A stretch of DNA of 64,000 bases from Jonesiaceae bacterium BS-20 (GTDB taxonomy: Bacteria > Actinomycetota > Actinomycetes > Actinomycetales > Cellulomonadaceae): NCBI GenBank assembly GCA_039995105.1, contig CP146203.1, positions 310,001 to 374,000 of the forward strand, written 5' to 3'. Positions within the stretch are counted from its first letter, which is position 1. Each line of letters begins with the position of its first letter. The notes under the pieces were generated by a model. That model was given only the letters and a program-made list of their open reading frames with translations. It was not told the origin of the DNA and made no database searches. Of this stretch, positions 8,642 to 17,127 are shown in pieces. The position numbers and the translations under genes are program-made.

Positions 8642-9662
8642 AGCTGTTCACCCGTTCCCGCAGTACTCCGGCCTGATCGATGATGTGCTCGGCCTGGTCT
8701 ATGAGGTGATCGGGCCCGATGAGTTGCAAGAGGTACAGGCAGAGCACGGTCTCTTGCAGTTCCTCAACGTTTGCGCCAAGTACATTGACCTCAAGGCCCT
8801 CGATCTTGGAAATGGTGGAGATGATTGGTTGTTGAACCGCTTTGCCTATGAAGCGCAGCCGCTCGACACGGTAATGACGTGCCTCAGCTTGGACCAACTG
8901 TGCCATTGGGCCAGGAACCTGATCGTTGATGACCGTGCGCACAAAATCTTGGGTGATTTCACGCTGTGGCTGCCCAAACACGTCAATGACTGCGCCCTGT
9001 TCAACAATGCGTCCCTGTTCCATGACCGCGACCCGGTTACAGATCCGTTGAATGACCTGCATTTGGTGGGTGATGAGCAAAATGGTCACTCCCATTTCCC
9101 GGTTGATCTTTTTGAGGAGGGCCAAGATGGATTCGGTGGTTTTGGGATCCAGAGCACTGGTAGCCTCGTCGCACAGCAGAATATCCGGGTGGGTAGCTAG
9201 TGCCCGAGCAATACCCACGCGCTGCTTTTGACCACCCGAAAGTTGGCGAATATTAGCGCCGCGTTTATCGGTCAGCTCAACAATTTCCAGCACTTCATCC
9301 ACGCGTTTGGCGATCTCCGCCTTGGATGCACCCGCCAATATGAGTGGCATGGCGATGTTCCGGAAAACCGTTTTGGTCTCGAGCAGGTTGAACTGCTGAA
9401 ACACCATGCCTATGGAGCGCCGGGAGGTGCGCAACTGCTTGGTTGACAACGTGGTCAGGTCTTGGCCCGCGACCACAACCGTTCCGGTATCGGGGGATTC
9501 CAACTGATTAACCAACCGGATTAGCGTTGATTTCCCTGCGCCAGAGAATCCGATGATCCCAAAAACGTCGCTTTTGTTAACCTGGAGCGAAACATCATCG
9601 AGCGCGTGGACGGTTCCAGCTTTGCCGGTAAACGTCTTGGAAACATGATCAAGCGTGATCAT
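8634..9662 (-). CDS. metN: MetN-type ABC ATPase with NIL sensor domain
   Basis: 342 residues. Walker A GFSGAGKST, signature LSGGQKQR, Walker B DILLCDEATSALD, switch His in LLITHQM. The C-terminal 90 residues (VERLRFIGKAVQQPIISTI...) form the NIL domain, which in MetN binds methionine and inhibits transport when the amino acid is plentiful. It powers uptake through MetI. It overlaps the M20 hydrolase stop by 4 bp, so the two genes are one transcription unit. Confidence 0.92.
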   Translation of the reverse strand: MITLDHVSKTFTGKAGTVHALDDVSLQVNKSDVFGIIGFSGAGKSTLIRLVNQLESPDTGTVVVAGQDLTTLSTKQLRTSRRSIGMVFQQFNLLETKTVFRNIAMPLILAGASKAEIAKRVDEVLEIVELTDKRGANIRQLSGGQKQRVGIARALATHPDILLCDEATSALDPKTTESILALLKKINREMGVTILLITHQMQVIQRICNRVAVMEQGRIVEQGAVIDVFGQPQREITQDFVRTVINDQVPGPMAQLVQAEARHYRVERLRFIGKAVQQPIISTISKIEGLEVNVLGANVEELQETVLCLYLLQLIGPDHLIDQAEHIIDQAGVLRERVNSFG

Positions 9663-10906
9663 GAAGTACTTCCCGATGCCTCACTTGCGCCGCCACCATT
9701 GACCCACCACAGCGCGTAGCTTGCGTACAACAACGCTGCGATGGGTAGCGCAGCCTCATCGATATCGAATCTGCCGTTGTGGTGTGAGCTGGTTGAATTA
9801 GGGATTGCGGGGTTGCGGGTACCAACGAATGCGTAGACGCCGGGCAGCTCGAGTTGGAACTCAGCAAAGTTGTCGCCGCCTAAACTCAAACCTCTGTTGT
9901 TGATCACCGTGATGTGGGAGCCTAGTGAAGCCGCAATCGCCAAGACTTCATTGGTCACCTCGGGTGGGTTAATGACCGGTGGGGTGACATCGCGCCAAGT
10001 GACCTTTACCGAGCCTCCGTAGGTTTGGGCAACGTTGTTGGCTAAACGGTCAATATCAGCGCGGGCCTGTGCCCGGGACTCATGGGAGACGGTGCGGGTG
10101 GTGCCTTCAAGAACTGCAGTTTCTGCGACCGAGTTGTAAGCGGTTCCAGAGTGAAGTTTGCCTATCCCTAAGATCACCGGTTCCACGGGGCTGGTTCGCC
10201 GGGCCACAAGTGCTTGCAGACCAACGACTATGTGGCTGGCAATGTAGAGGGCATCGGAACCCTGGTGGGGGCGTGAAACGTGCGCACCCTTGCCTTGCAC
10301 CTCAACCTGCACGTGGTCAACCGCAGCCATGTTGATATTTGGCGTCACACTGATGGTGCCGATGGGAAGATCGGCTGCTGCGTGCAAGCCAAAGACCCGT
10401 TGGGCGCCCTTGAGCGCGCCGGCGGTGATGAAGTCCTTGGCACCAAAACCGGTTTCCTCGGCGGGCTGGAAAATCAGCCGAACCTCGCCATGTAGTTGGT
10501 CGACGTTTTGGGTCAATGCGCGGGCCGCCCCCAGGAGTGAGGCGACGTGTGAGTCGTGACCGCAAGCGTGCATGACACCGTCGGTTAATGAACGGTAGGG
10601 GACATCACCGATCTCTTGGACCGGAAGCCCATCAATATCTGCTCGCAACGCAATGACGCGGTCGCTGGGGATTTTGCCGGTGATGGTTCCAAGTACCCCG
10701 GTTTCACCCACCCGAACGTGTGGGATGCCTAGTGCGTCCAGCTCGCGTTCGATAATGAGGGCGGTTTGGAACTCCTGTAGCGCGAGTTCCGCGTGCTGGT
10801 GGAGCTCGCGGCGCAGAGCGGTCAACGCATCGGCTGACTGTGCGATCTGTAAGGTTAGCGTTTCTTGGAGCTGAGAAACGCTGGTTTGAGACTGAAGGAT
10901 TGGCAT
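9659..10906 (-). CDS. M20 family amidohydrolase (N-acyl amino acid hydrolase type)
   Basis: About 415 residues. Motifs: MHACGHDSHVASLLGAARAL (metal-binding Cys/His), LIFQPAEETGFGAK, GLHAAADLPIG and SSHHNGRFDIDE. This is the IAA-amino acid/hippurate/N-acyl-L-amino acid hydrolase group, which cuts amide bonds in small acylated amino acids in the cytoplasm. ATG 10906 is chosen because homology begins just after it; the longer frame would run through the leader terminator. It is first in the operon with metNIQ and follows a Cys-codon leader. Inference: it may free cysteine or methionine from imported N-acyl derivatives, as in bacterial S-compound salvage operons. Confidence 0.82.
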   Translation of the reverse strand: MPILQSQTSVSQLQETLTLQIAQSADALTALRRELHQHAELALQEFQTALIIERELDALGIPHVRVGETGVLGTITGKIPSDRVIALRADIDGLPVQEIGDVPYRSLTDGVMHACGHDSHVASLLGAARALTQNVDQLHGEVRLIFQPAEETGFGAKDFITAGALKGAQRVFGLHAAADLPIGTISVTPNINMAAVDHVQVEVQGKGAHVSRPHQGSDALYIASHIVVGLQALVARRTSPVEPVILGIGKLHSGTAYNSVAETAVLEGTTRTVSHESRAQARADIDRLANNVAQTYGGSVKVTWRDVTPPVINPPEVTNEVLAIAASLGSHITVINNRGLSLGGDNFAEFQLELPGVYAFVGTRNPAIPNSTSSHHNGRFDIDEAALPIAALLYASYALWWVNGGGASEASGSTS

Positions 10907-11019
10907 ATCTCTAATTTCTGAAGTTTTATGGCATGAGCAGGCAACCCTGCCAGAGCGTTGGGTAAAAGGTGAGCACCCGGCCACGGCGATTGATCGTGGA
11001 GTGCAGAGAATTGGGCATG

Positions 11020-11050
11020 AAAAAAGCGAGGCCCTAACGGGCGCCTCGCT
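11020..11050 (-). terminator. Attenuator terminator in the metNIQ operon leader
   Basis: On the minus strand AGCGAGGC pairs with GCCTCGCT and is followed by six T. It lies after the leader peptide stop (11073) and about 115 bp before the first structural gene. A competing hairpin at 11060-11084 (GTTGC/GCAAC) overlaps the leader stop codon. This is the layout expected for ribosome-controlled attenuation. Confidence 0.7.
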
Positions 11051-11072
11051 CAGAAAAAGGTTGCTGTGAAGG

Positions 11073-11132
11073 TCAACAAGCAACGCCCAGGGACTGAACG
11101 GTGGCGGTGCTGTGACAACAAGTGCGCAACAT
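11073..11132 (-). CDS. Cys-rich leader peptide (attenuation uORF)
   Basis: The 19-codon ORF MLRTCCHSTATVQSLGVAC starts at ATG 11132 behind AGGAA, 7 bases away, and ends in TGA. It has tandem Cys codons at 5-6 and a final Cys codon just before the stop. Cys-codon leader peptides that sense charged tRNA-Cys are known upstream of sulfur genes in mycobacteria and other actinobacteria. Here a terminator follows immediately, upstream of an M20 hydrolase/MetNIQ operon. Stalling at Cys codons when cysteine is scarce would favour read-through. Coding status is inferred from RBS, composition and position. Confidence 0.65.
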   Translation of the reverse strand: MLRTCCHSTATVQSLGVAC

Positions 11133-11273
11133 GTTCGGTTCCTGTTCTATCCGTGGGACATACTCTAATAGTCATAAATCTAGCCGGTCTTTAAAGTTGA
11201 GACCAACGCGGTCCGCAGTTTGATGCTTTGTTACCCAAAGAAAACCACGGTAACCACGGGTAACGGCCCCGCG

Positions 11274-11810
11274 CTACGGAAGGCGCTGCTCCCCGGGAGG
11301 AATTGGCAGTAAGGAACTTAAGAGTTGCCTGACCTCGGCTGTTTCACTGTCATTGGCAAGAACTATTTGAAAACGCTGTGGCTTGGAAGTGTGGATTACC
11401 AATGAAGTTCCACCCTGATTTGCAAACCGGGTGCCCACGCGTGGCACATGCCGCAGTCCTCGCATGTTTAGGCCTAGGAGTTCGACGGGCTGGGACGGCG
11501 TAGACCAGTAGGTGATGTTGGCGGTCAAAATGGTTATGCGCAATAGGGGGATGAAACTTAGGCGAATACGGTCGCAATAGATCTGTACCCGGTGCGCTGC
11601 AAAAAAGAACGGGACAAACATGAGTGGGAAAACGTAGGCGAGCAACAGTTGGTAGGCCTTGGACCCCTCGGCCTCGATGACCAATAACGTCACCGCGTAG
11701 CACAGCCCAATGGCCAACACCAGAGCTGCAGCCCTGACTGACTTGGGTAGATACACCTTGTGGGTGGTCAAGATTGGTAGGGAAGTGGCACTCGAACCGG
11801 TCATAGTCAT
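11274..11810 (-). CDS. Membrane protein with PH-like domain, unknown function
   Basis: 178 residues. Two membrane helices (AAALVLAIGLCYAVTLLVI and LLLAYVFPLMFVPFFFA) are followed by a beta-rich part (IRLSFIPLLRITILTANI, GLNMRGLRHVPRVGTRFANQ, GTSLVIHTSKPQRFQIVLAND) like bacterial PH-type domains of small actinobacterial membrane proteins. Family not certain. The 53-bp element at 11861-11913 sits 51 bp before the start and is nearly identical to the one before the next upstream gene, so both may share control. Confidence 0.6.
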   Translation of the reverse strand: MTMTGSSATSLPILTTHKVYLPKSVRAAALVLAIGLCYAVTLLVIEAEGSKAYQLLLAYVFPLMFVPFFFAAHRVQIYCDRIRLSFIPLLRITILTANITYWSTPSQPVELLGLNMRGLRHVPRVGTRFANQGGTSLVIHTSKPQRFQIVLANDSETAEVRQLLSSLLPIPPGEQRLP

Positions 11811-11860
11811 GAATTATCCCCTGAACCGAGTGATCAAACGATTCCTGCCCATGTTTCCTG

Positions 11861-11913
11861 ACCGCGAGAACGTCAAATAGGGGGTAAAAGATACCCGATT
11901 CGACGGACTCGCG
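11861..11913 (-). repeat. 53-bp upstream element, copy 1
   Basis: Matches 12352-12404 with about five mismatches. It contains the inverted repeat GGGTA-TCTTT-TACCC and a second, imperfect one (CGAGTC/GAATCG), plus TTGACG, a possible -35. It lies 51 bp before the PH-like membrane gene. A duplicated operator/promoter is the simplest reading. Confidence 0.6.
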
Positions 11914-11920
11914 CGGCAGA

Positions 11921-12304
11921 CTAGTCGCAACCGTAGTTTGGTGCGACCGCGGGCCACCGTTCGGTTGCCTCCGCGTCGACTACGAAGATTGCTGAGGCAT
12001 CGGGTACCTGCCACAGCTCTTTGGTCCCGGATCTAAATCCTGAGTCCGTCGCAGCGGCGGGAAGCGTTGCATCCGATTCAAAGGTCCCGTCAATGGCATC
12101 CGTGGGCATCTGATGTTCTGGATCCATGGCAAATTGTGAACCGTCGAGGTTCAGGAACTGCACGTTTTGGGTTTCGCAGTGGCGGTCCCCGTAGACCCCG
12201 GTAATCACTTCCGTTCCGTTGGACCAGACCAAGGGCGACGTTGAACAAGCGGCAAGAAAGCTCACGGACGCAAGGAGTAAACCTGCGGGTACCAAACGAC
12301 ACAT
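11921..12304 (-). CDS. Small secreted lipoprotein, unknown function
   Basis: 127 residues. A short basic N-terminus, hydrophobic core and lipobox LAAC (Cys about 20), then a beta-rich extracellular part with two further Cys (DRHCETQNVQFLNL and the terminal NYGCD), which could form a disulfide. Many acidic residues (FESDATLPAAATDSG). ATG 12304 is chosen because the signal peptide starts there; the longer open frame upstream is not signal-like. The 53-bp element at 12352-12404 lies 48 bp upstream, as it does for the next gene. No family recognised. Confidence 0.65.
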   Translation of the reverse strand: MCRLVPAGLLLASVSFLAACSTSPLVWSNGTEVITGVYGDRHCETQNVQFLNLDGSQFAMDPEHQMPTDAIDGTFESDATLPAAATDSGFRSGTKELWQVPDASAIFVVDAEATERWPAVAPNYGCD

Positions 12305-12351
12305 TGTTAGAGCACCTACCTGTCTAGAATCTGCTACTTGGGCATATTTTA

Positions 12352-12404
12352 CCCGCGAGAACGTTAAATAGGGGGTAAAAGATACCCGAATCGACGGATT
12401 CGCG
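12352..12404 (-). repeat. 53-bp upstream element, copy 2
   Basis: Near-identical to 11861-11913. In this copy the second inverted repeat is perfect (CGAATC-CGTC-GATTCG spacing), as is GGGTA/TACCC. It lies 48 bp upstream of the lipoprotein start and in the space before the divergent SRPBCC gene. Confidence 0.6.
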
Positions 12405-12495
12405 AGGGAATAGCGGTTGCGGATTGTCGCCAACAGGCACAGGCTAAAAGTATTGAGCACGCGCCCAATACGAGTTGTGAAAGTAGGTGGCACCG

Positions 12496-12978
12496 ATGTC
12501 AGTAATTCAGGTGAAGAAAAACCGACCGCAAGCGTCCATGACCATTGTGGTTGCGCTGGATGCAACGGTTGAACAGGTGTGGGACATGTGGGCGGACCCG
12601 CGCAAACTAGAAAAATGGTGGGGACCACCCACCTGGCCAGCAACATTTGATGATTTCACCCTGGTAGCAGGTCAAGAAGCTAACTACTTCATGACCGGGC
12701 CAGATGATGAAAAGGCAGGTGGCTGGTGGAAGTTTACGGAAGTTCAGGCTCCAAACAAACTTGTGATCACCGACGGGTTTGCAAACGCAGACGGGAGCCC
12801 CAATGATGACACCCCGCCTCTGCGTATGACCGTGACACTGCTCAAGCACGGCGATGCAACGCACCTAGAACTTACGACCAAGTTCAAAGATGCGGCTCAC
12901 TTTGATGAACTATTGGAAATGGGTATGGAAGAGGGGATGGCAGGTGCGCTCGGCCAGATGGATGCTCTTCTGAAGTAG
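12496..12978 (+). CDS. SRPBCC/AHSA1-family protein
   Basis: 160 residues. START-like fold with the usual AHSA1 features: an early VALDATVEQVWDMWADPRKLEKWWGPPTWPAT, a central FTEVQAPNKLVITDGF and the C-terminal helix FDELLEMGMEEGMAGALGQMDALL. Members bind hydrophobic ligands or act as stress or Hsp90-activator-like proteins; a specific ligand cannot be read here. ATG 12496 sits behind AGTAGG at a good distance; a GTG at 12487 is also in frame. It stands alone on the plus strand. Confidence 0.85.
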   Translation: MSVIQVKKNRPQASMTIVVALDATVEQVWDMWADPRKLEKWWGPPTWPATFDDFTLVAGQEANYFMTGPDDEKAGGWWKFTEVQAPNKLVITDGFANADGSPNDDTPPLRMTVTLLKHGDATHLELTTKFKDAAHFDELLEMGMEEGMAGALGQMDALLK

Positions 12979-13066
12979 CAACGTGAGGAATCGCTCCTGA
13001 ACGAGCCGCTCCTCCCTCAACAGCGTGTGGAAACACGGTTGGATGAGCGAATGGGCAAACAAGAAG

Positions 13067-13104
13067 CCGCTGGGGCAGCCGGTGTGAACCGGCCGCCCCA
13101 GCGG
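13067..13104 (+). terminator. Terminator-like hairpin between SRPBCC and opuAC genes
   Basis: CCGCTGGGGC pairs with GCCCCAGCGG around an inner GCCGGT/ACCGGC stem. It lies between two converging genes; a short T-rich run (TCTTAT) follows on the plus strand. Confidence 0.65.
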
Positions 13105-13122
13105 TCTTATACCTGAACCAGT

Positions 13123-13152
13123 ACTGCCGCAAACTTGAAGACTTGCGGCAGT
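13123..13152 (-). terminator. Second hairpin at the opuA operon 3' end
   Basis: ACTGCCGCAA and TTGCGGCAGT form a perfect 10-bp stem 15 bp beyond the opuAC stop on the minus strand. There is no strong T-run, so it may stabilise the 3' end rather than terminate. Confidence 0.5.
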
Positions 13153-13166
13153 GAGGCATCGGGAAA

Positions 13167-14054
13167 TTACTTGGTCAGGGAGTCAATCCAGTCCTGGTTG
13201 TCCTTGATCCAATCGGTTACGATTGGGCCGTAATCGGTTCCGTCGTACTCGTTGAACATCTTGTTCTCAAGGTCAAAGAGCTTGTCAGAGTCCATACGGA
13301 AGTTAGAAATCCACTCGGCTACCTCAGGGTAGTCCTCCCCAAAACCAATACGGGACATCATGTGAATGGACTCGGCTTCACCGAGTGAACCCTTAGGGTC
13401 CTCAAGGTCGCGGATGTCGTAGGCACTGTAGGCCCAGTGCGGCTTCCACAGGGTTACAACAATGTTTTCCTCGGCGCGCATAGCTGCATCGAGCTCAGCA
13501 AGCATTGCTGGGGTCGAGGAAACCAAGAACTCCATGCCGTCCAAACCATAGTCTGGAATAACGCTGTCCTGGGTGATACCGGTCAGGCCGGCACCGGACT
13601 CAATACCCACAATGCGGTTGCCAAAGAGATCAGCGTTTGCGGCGAGCTCATCAATCGAGGTGATGGGAGCGTTGTTGTTCACGGCCAAGCCAAGGGTGGC
13701 TTCATCGTTCCAAGCTCCCAAGTCCTCCATGTCGTCGCCAAACTTCTTCATGTAGTCGGCGTGGGTAGTAGGCAACCAGGTGTCCAACGTGAGGTCGTAG
13801 TCACCGGCGGCAATACCGGCGTAAACCGGACCTGGGTCACCGTTGGTCATCTTGACGGTATAACCCTTGTCCTCAAGGATCTGCTGCCACAGGTGTGAAA
13901 CAGCTACGGCCTCATCCCAACCGTTAAACACGGCAAGGTTGATGGGGTTTTCCTTAGGGTCAGTGTTCTTGCCACCATCCCCGCCGCCACAGGCAGCGAG
14001 AACGAGAGCGGAGGCAAGGCCTAGGGCCACAAGTGAAGACTTACGCTTAAACAT
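13167..14054 (-). CDS. opuAC: Glycine betaine/proline-type substrate-binding lipoprotein
   Basis: 295 residues. Lipobox LAAC (about residue 21) and the OpuAC/ProX fold: NLAVFNGWDEAVAVSHLWQQILEDKGY, GDYDLTLDTWLPTTHADYM, IVGIESGAGLTGITQDSVI, LWKPHWAYSAYDIRDLEDP. Trp-rich segments (LDTWLP, KPHWAYS) match the aromatic cage that binds quaternary ammonium osmolytes. It delivers betaine-like solutes to the adjacent permease/ATPase. It is last in the minus-strand order ATPase, permease, binding protein. Specificity among betaine, proline betaine and choline is not decided. Confidence 0.9.
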   Translation of the reverse strand: MFKRKSSLVALGLASALVLAACGGGDGGKNTDPKENPINLAVFNGWDEAVAVSHLWQQILEDKGYTVKMTNGDPGPVYAGIAAGDYDLTLDTWLPTTHADYMKKFGDDMEDLGAWNDEATLGLAVNNNAPITSIDELAANADLFGNRIVGIESGAGLTGITQDSVIPDYGLDGMEFLVSSTPAMLAELDAAMRAEENIVVTLWKPHWAYSAYDIRDLEDPKGSLGEAESIHMMSRIGFGEDYPEVAEWISNFRMDSDKLFDLENKMFNEYDGTDYGPIVTDWIKDNQDWIDSLTK

Positions 14055-14237
14055 AAAAACATTTCCTTATCTAGCCGCGCATTTAAGGGCGGCAGTTGGG
14101 GATTGGTGCAGCAAACGTGCGGGCTGCTGCGGTCGCAATTTCGATGGCAGTTGTGCCAGAAACTACGCTTGTGCAGGGGACCACGTGCAAGGGACAGTGT
14201 GAAATCACGAGAACAGCACACTCGGTGCCGCTGCGGA

Positions 14238-15077
14238 TTACTGCTCTGCCGGTGCCTTGGTGGCAAATCCTGCGGAAAGACGATCAAGGTAGATCGCCAG
14301 AATGACAACGGACAAACCGGCTTCAACACCGAGTGCCACGTTAAGACTGGTTAGGGATTCAACAACGGGGCCACCTAGACCGCCAGCACCAACCATGGCG
14401 GCAATAACAACCATGGAAAGCGAAAGCATAATGACCTGGTTTACACCAGCCATAATGCTAGGCAGAGCCAGCGGCAACTGAATCTGACGCAGGATCCGAC
14501 CCGGAGGGGCACCAAATGCTAATCCTGCTTCAACTACCTCGGAGTCAACGCTGCGAATACCTAGCTCCGTGAGGCGAACTCCAGGAGCCATAGCAAATAC
14601 AATTGCAGCCACAATTCCCGGTACTACGCCAACTCGGAACAGCATGATCGCGGGGACCAAGTAAACAAAAGCTGGCATGGTCTGCATGAAGTCCAGCCCC
14701 GGGCGCAGAATTGCGGAGAACCTATCACTGCGGGCCGCCCAGATTCCCAACGGAATTGAAAGCAGCACTGCGATGAGACTTGAGACCACAACGAGCGAAA
14801 GAGTGTTCATGGCGTTGGTCCACTGATTCAGAAACTGAATCAGCAACATGCCAACGGCAGATCCAGCCGCTAACTTCCAACCGGAAGCAAAGAACGCCAA
14901 AATCGCAAAGGCAATGATCATGACCCAAAATGGGGGAGAGGCAAAGACCATGTCAAAGGCGTTGTAGAGCGACAGAATAATGGTGCGGATAAACTGAAAA
15001 ACCGCCTCCATATTGTCAATTACCCAGTCAATGCCGGTCTCAACCCAGGAGCCAAGCGGAATACGAAACTCAGTCAC
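14238..15077 (-). CDS. opuAB: Glycine betaine ABC permease
   Basis: 279 residues with about six to seven membrane helices and the EAA-type cytoplasmic loop ([37 protein letters not shown]). The N-terminal [22 protein letters not shown] is typical of OpuAB/ProW. It forms the membrane channel of the osmoprotectant importer. The start overlaps the ATPase stop by 4 bp; 183 bp without a gene separates it from the binding protein. Confidence 0.92.
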   Translation of the reverse strand: MTEFRIPLGSWVETGIDWVIDNMEAVFQFIRTIILSLYNAFDMVFASPPFWVMIIAFAILAFFASGWKLAAGSAVGMLLIQFLNQWTNAMNTLSLVVVSSLIAVLLSIPLGIWAARSDRFSAILRPGLDFMQTMPAFVYLVPAIMLFRVGVVPGIVAAIVFAMAPGVRLTELGIRSVDSEVVEAGLAFGAPPGRILRQIQLPLALPSIMAGVNQVIMLSLSMVVIAAMVGAGGLGGPVVESLTSLNVALGVEAGLSVVILAIYLDRLSAGFATKAPAEQ

Positions 15078-16375
15078 TTGATTTCACCTTCTCCGTTGTA
15101 ATCGGCTGTCAGACCAGCCTCGGTCAAAACCTCTTCAACCAGTTCCTCGGATACTGGTGTGGGGGCTGAGACGATCGGGATTTCACCGGTGTTGGTGTTC
15201 ACGTGGGACAAGGCAGCAAGCAGGGTTACCCGCGGGATGGTGCCAAGGAGTCGGCCGCTCTCAGAAACCACAGCAAGTGGCAGACCGGAAGCTAGTGAGG
15301 GCTCAATGAGGTCTGCTAGCGGGGTGTCCTCAAGGACCGTGATGGTTTCCTTGATGATTGGGGTGAGGTCTCGCTTGTCTTCCTTAATCAGCGCGAGCAC
15401 GTCCCTGTCCCGGGCTACGCCCAGGAACTGACGGCCACGGCCAACAACAAAGACGGACGATGCCTGTGCCTTACGCAGGCCCAGCAGGGCTGCGCGTGGT
15501 CCAGAAGTTACGGCCACCTCAAGGTGCGATTTTTCCATTACGCTGGCTGCCGTGAGCACCCGAGCGCGGTCAACGTCTTGGACGAACTGGGCTACGTAGT
15601 CATTGGCTGGGTCTGTCAGAATTTCTTCTGGGGTGCCAACCTGTACAATACGACCGTCGCGCATGACCGCAATGCGATCGCCGAGGAACATAGCCTCGTT
15701 GAGGTCGTGGGTAATGAAGATGATGGTCTTGTTGAGCGTTGCTTGCAGTTCAACGAGTTGTTCTTGCATTTCCCGGCGGATGAGCGGGTCAAGTGCTGAA
15801 AAGGCCTCATCCATGAGCAGGATATCGGTGTCTGCGGTCAGAGCGCGGGCGAGGCCAACGCGCTGTTGCATACCACCGGAAAGCTCACTTGGAAGGGAGT
15901 TCTCAAAGCCCCCCAGGCCCACCAGCTTAATGATCTTCATGGCAGTCTCATGACGAGCGGCCTTGTCGATCCCTTGAATCTCTAGACCGTAGGCCGCATT
16001 TTCAAGAACCGTCTTGTGAGGCAGGAGTGCAAAGTGTTGGAACACCATGGAGATGTTCTTTTGCCGGATGTCACGCAACTCAGAAGGGCTCACCTTGGTG
16101 ATGTCCTTGCCATGGATTTCAACCGCACCCGCATTTGGGGTGAGTAATCCGTTGAGCATGCGGATCAGTGTTGATTTACCTGAGCCGGAAAGGCCCATGA
16201 CAACAAAGATCTCACCCTCGGTCACCTCGAATGAGGCATCGATGACCGCGGCGGTTGCTTGCTTTGCAACGTCTGCCTTGGTGGCGCCTTGTTCTAGGCG
16301 GCGAAGGGCTTCCTTCGCTCTTCTGCCAAAAATCTTGTACGCGCCATTAACGCGTAGAACTGTATTAGTTTCCAT
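15074..16375 (-). CDS. opuAA: Glycine betaine ABC ATPase with CBS domains
   Basis: About 433 residues. Walker [10 protein letters not shown], signature [10 protein letters not shown], Walker [13 protein letters not shown] and the OpuA-specific [23 protein letters not shown]. The C-terminal 130 residues contain a CBS pair ([19 protein letters not shown] and [21 protein letters not shown]), which in OpuA senses ionic strength and switches transport on at high osmolarity. ATG 16375 follows AGGGA; an upstream extension is open but lacks family similarity. Promoter probably within 16380-16620. Confidence 0.9.
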   Translation of the reverse strand: METNTVLRVNGAYKIFGRRAKEALRRLEQGATKADVAKQATAAVIDASFEVTEGEIFVVMGLSGSGKSTLIRMLNGLLTPNAGAVEIHGKDITKVSPSELRDIRQKNISMVFQHFALLPHKTVLENAAYGLEIQGIDKAARHETAMKIIKLVGLGGFENSLPSELSGGMQQRVGLARALTADTDILLMDEAFSALDPLIRREMQEQLVELQATLNKTIIFITHDLNEAMFLGDRIAVMRDGRIVQVGTPEEILTDPANDYVAQFVQDVDRARVLTAASVMEKSHLEVAVTSGPRAALLGLRKAQASSVFVVGRGRQFLGVARDRDVLALIKEDKRDLTPIIKETITVLEDTPLADLIEPSLASGLPLAVVSESGRLLGTIPRVTLLAALSHVNTNTGEIPIVSAPTPVSEELVEEVLTEAGLTADYNGEGEIK

Positions 16376-17117
16376 TGTTCCCTGCGAGTCCCTGACCTTC
16401 ATGACATGAAAAACGCGCAGATCCTTAAGAGATTGCGCTGTCCTGACAGGTACGTGCCCGAGTGCGGTTTGCCTTGTGGGCGAGCCGCAATCTGACACTG
16501 AACTGCTCAGATAACGAACGGGTTGTGGCGACGTGTAACCAAAGAGAGGTCTTTCACGTCTGGGTGACTGCGTGGATCACAGCCGGTCGCCAGACAACCG
16601 TACGGACTTACCGGACTAGACGTGTAGCGCCGGCAAGGTCGCGTTCTGGTTTGTGTAGTTACCAGGAAGTAACTAGTTTTTCCCCAGATCTACTTGGCGG
16701 GTAAGCCAAAGTCTGCAGATTTGGGCGGGCAAAAGACCCAGCCGGTGGCAAGGTCCTTAACGACCATAACAAGTCTGCAGCCCGGGCCGCCCCCAAAACG
16801 GGCAAATACTTGGCCATTCCTTGACCTGAGATCGGCGCTGGCGCCCGAGATCATGCGGCTGCTTGATTGTTATCAATTCGTTACACTTGGCTCTCTTGCC
16901 CTTTTCCGATAGTGGCTTTGCTCACGCTTTACCTTGGGGGGATTGTGGTCCAAGTCCTAGTAAAGAGATGTCCGATCTGGATGAGAGGAAATGAGGAGGG
17001 TTGAAGATTTGTTACAAAAAATTCACCCAATTTTGGAACGGAACGCCCGTGAGGTGCGTTGCACCAGTTAGTAACGCTTGGAAAACCCGTTAGGCTAAAC
17101 CTTACGGACCGCCAATA
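16376..17117. other. Gene-free region between opuA operon and Bax-inhibitor gene
   Basis: Divergent promoter region of about 740 bp. Short open frames here have no RBS or coding-like composition. It must hold both promoters. I see no repeat, RNA gene or riboswitch that I can support. Confidence 0.5.
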
Positions 17118-17127
17118 GGAGGAACAG

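Noticed and set aside
10907-11083. N-terminal extension of the M20 hydrolase
   Set aside because: The frame runs through the leader terminator; homology and likely start are at 10906.
11020-11250. SAM or T-box riboswitch before the metNIQ operon
   Set aside because: I do not see their conserved cores; the Cys-codon ORF and terminator explain the leader.
16499-17117. A small gene between opuA and the Bax-inhibitor gene
   Set aside because: Short frames (for example 16694-16912) have no RBS and poor coding composition.
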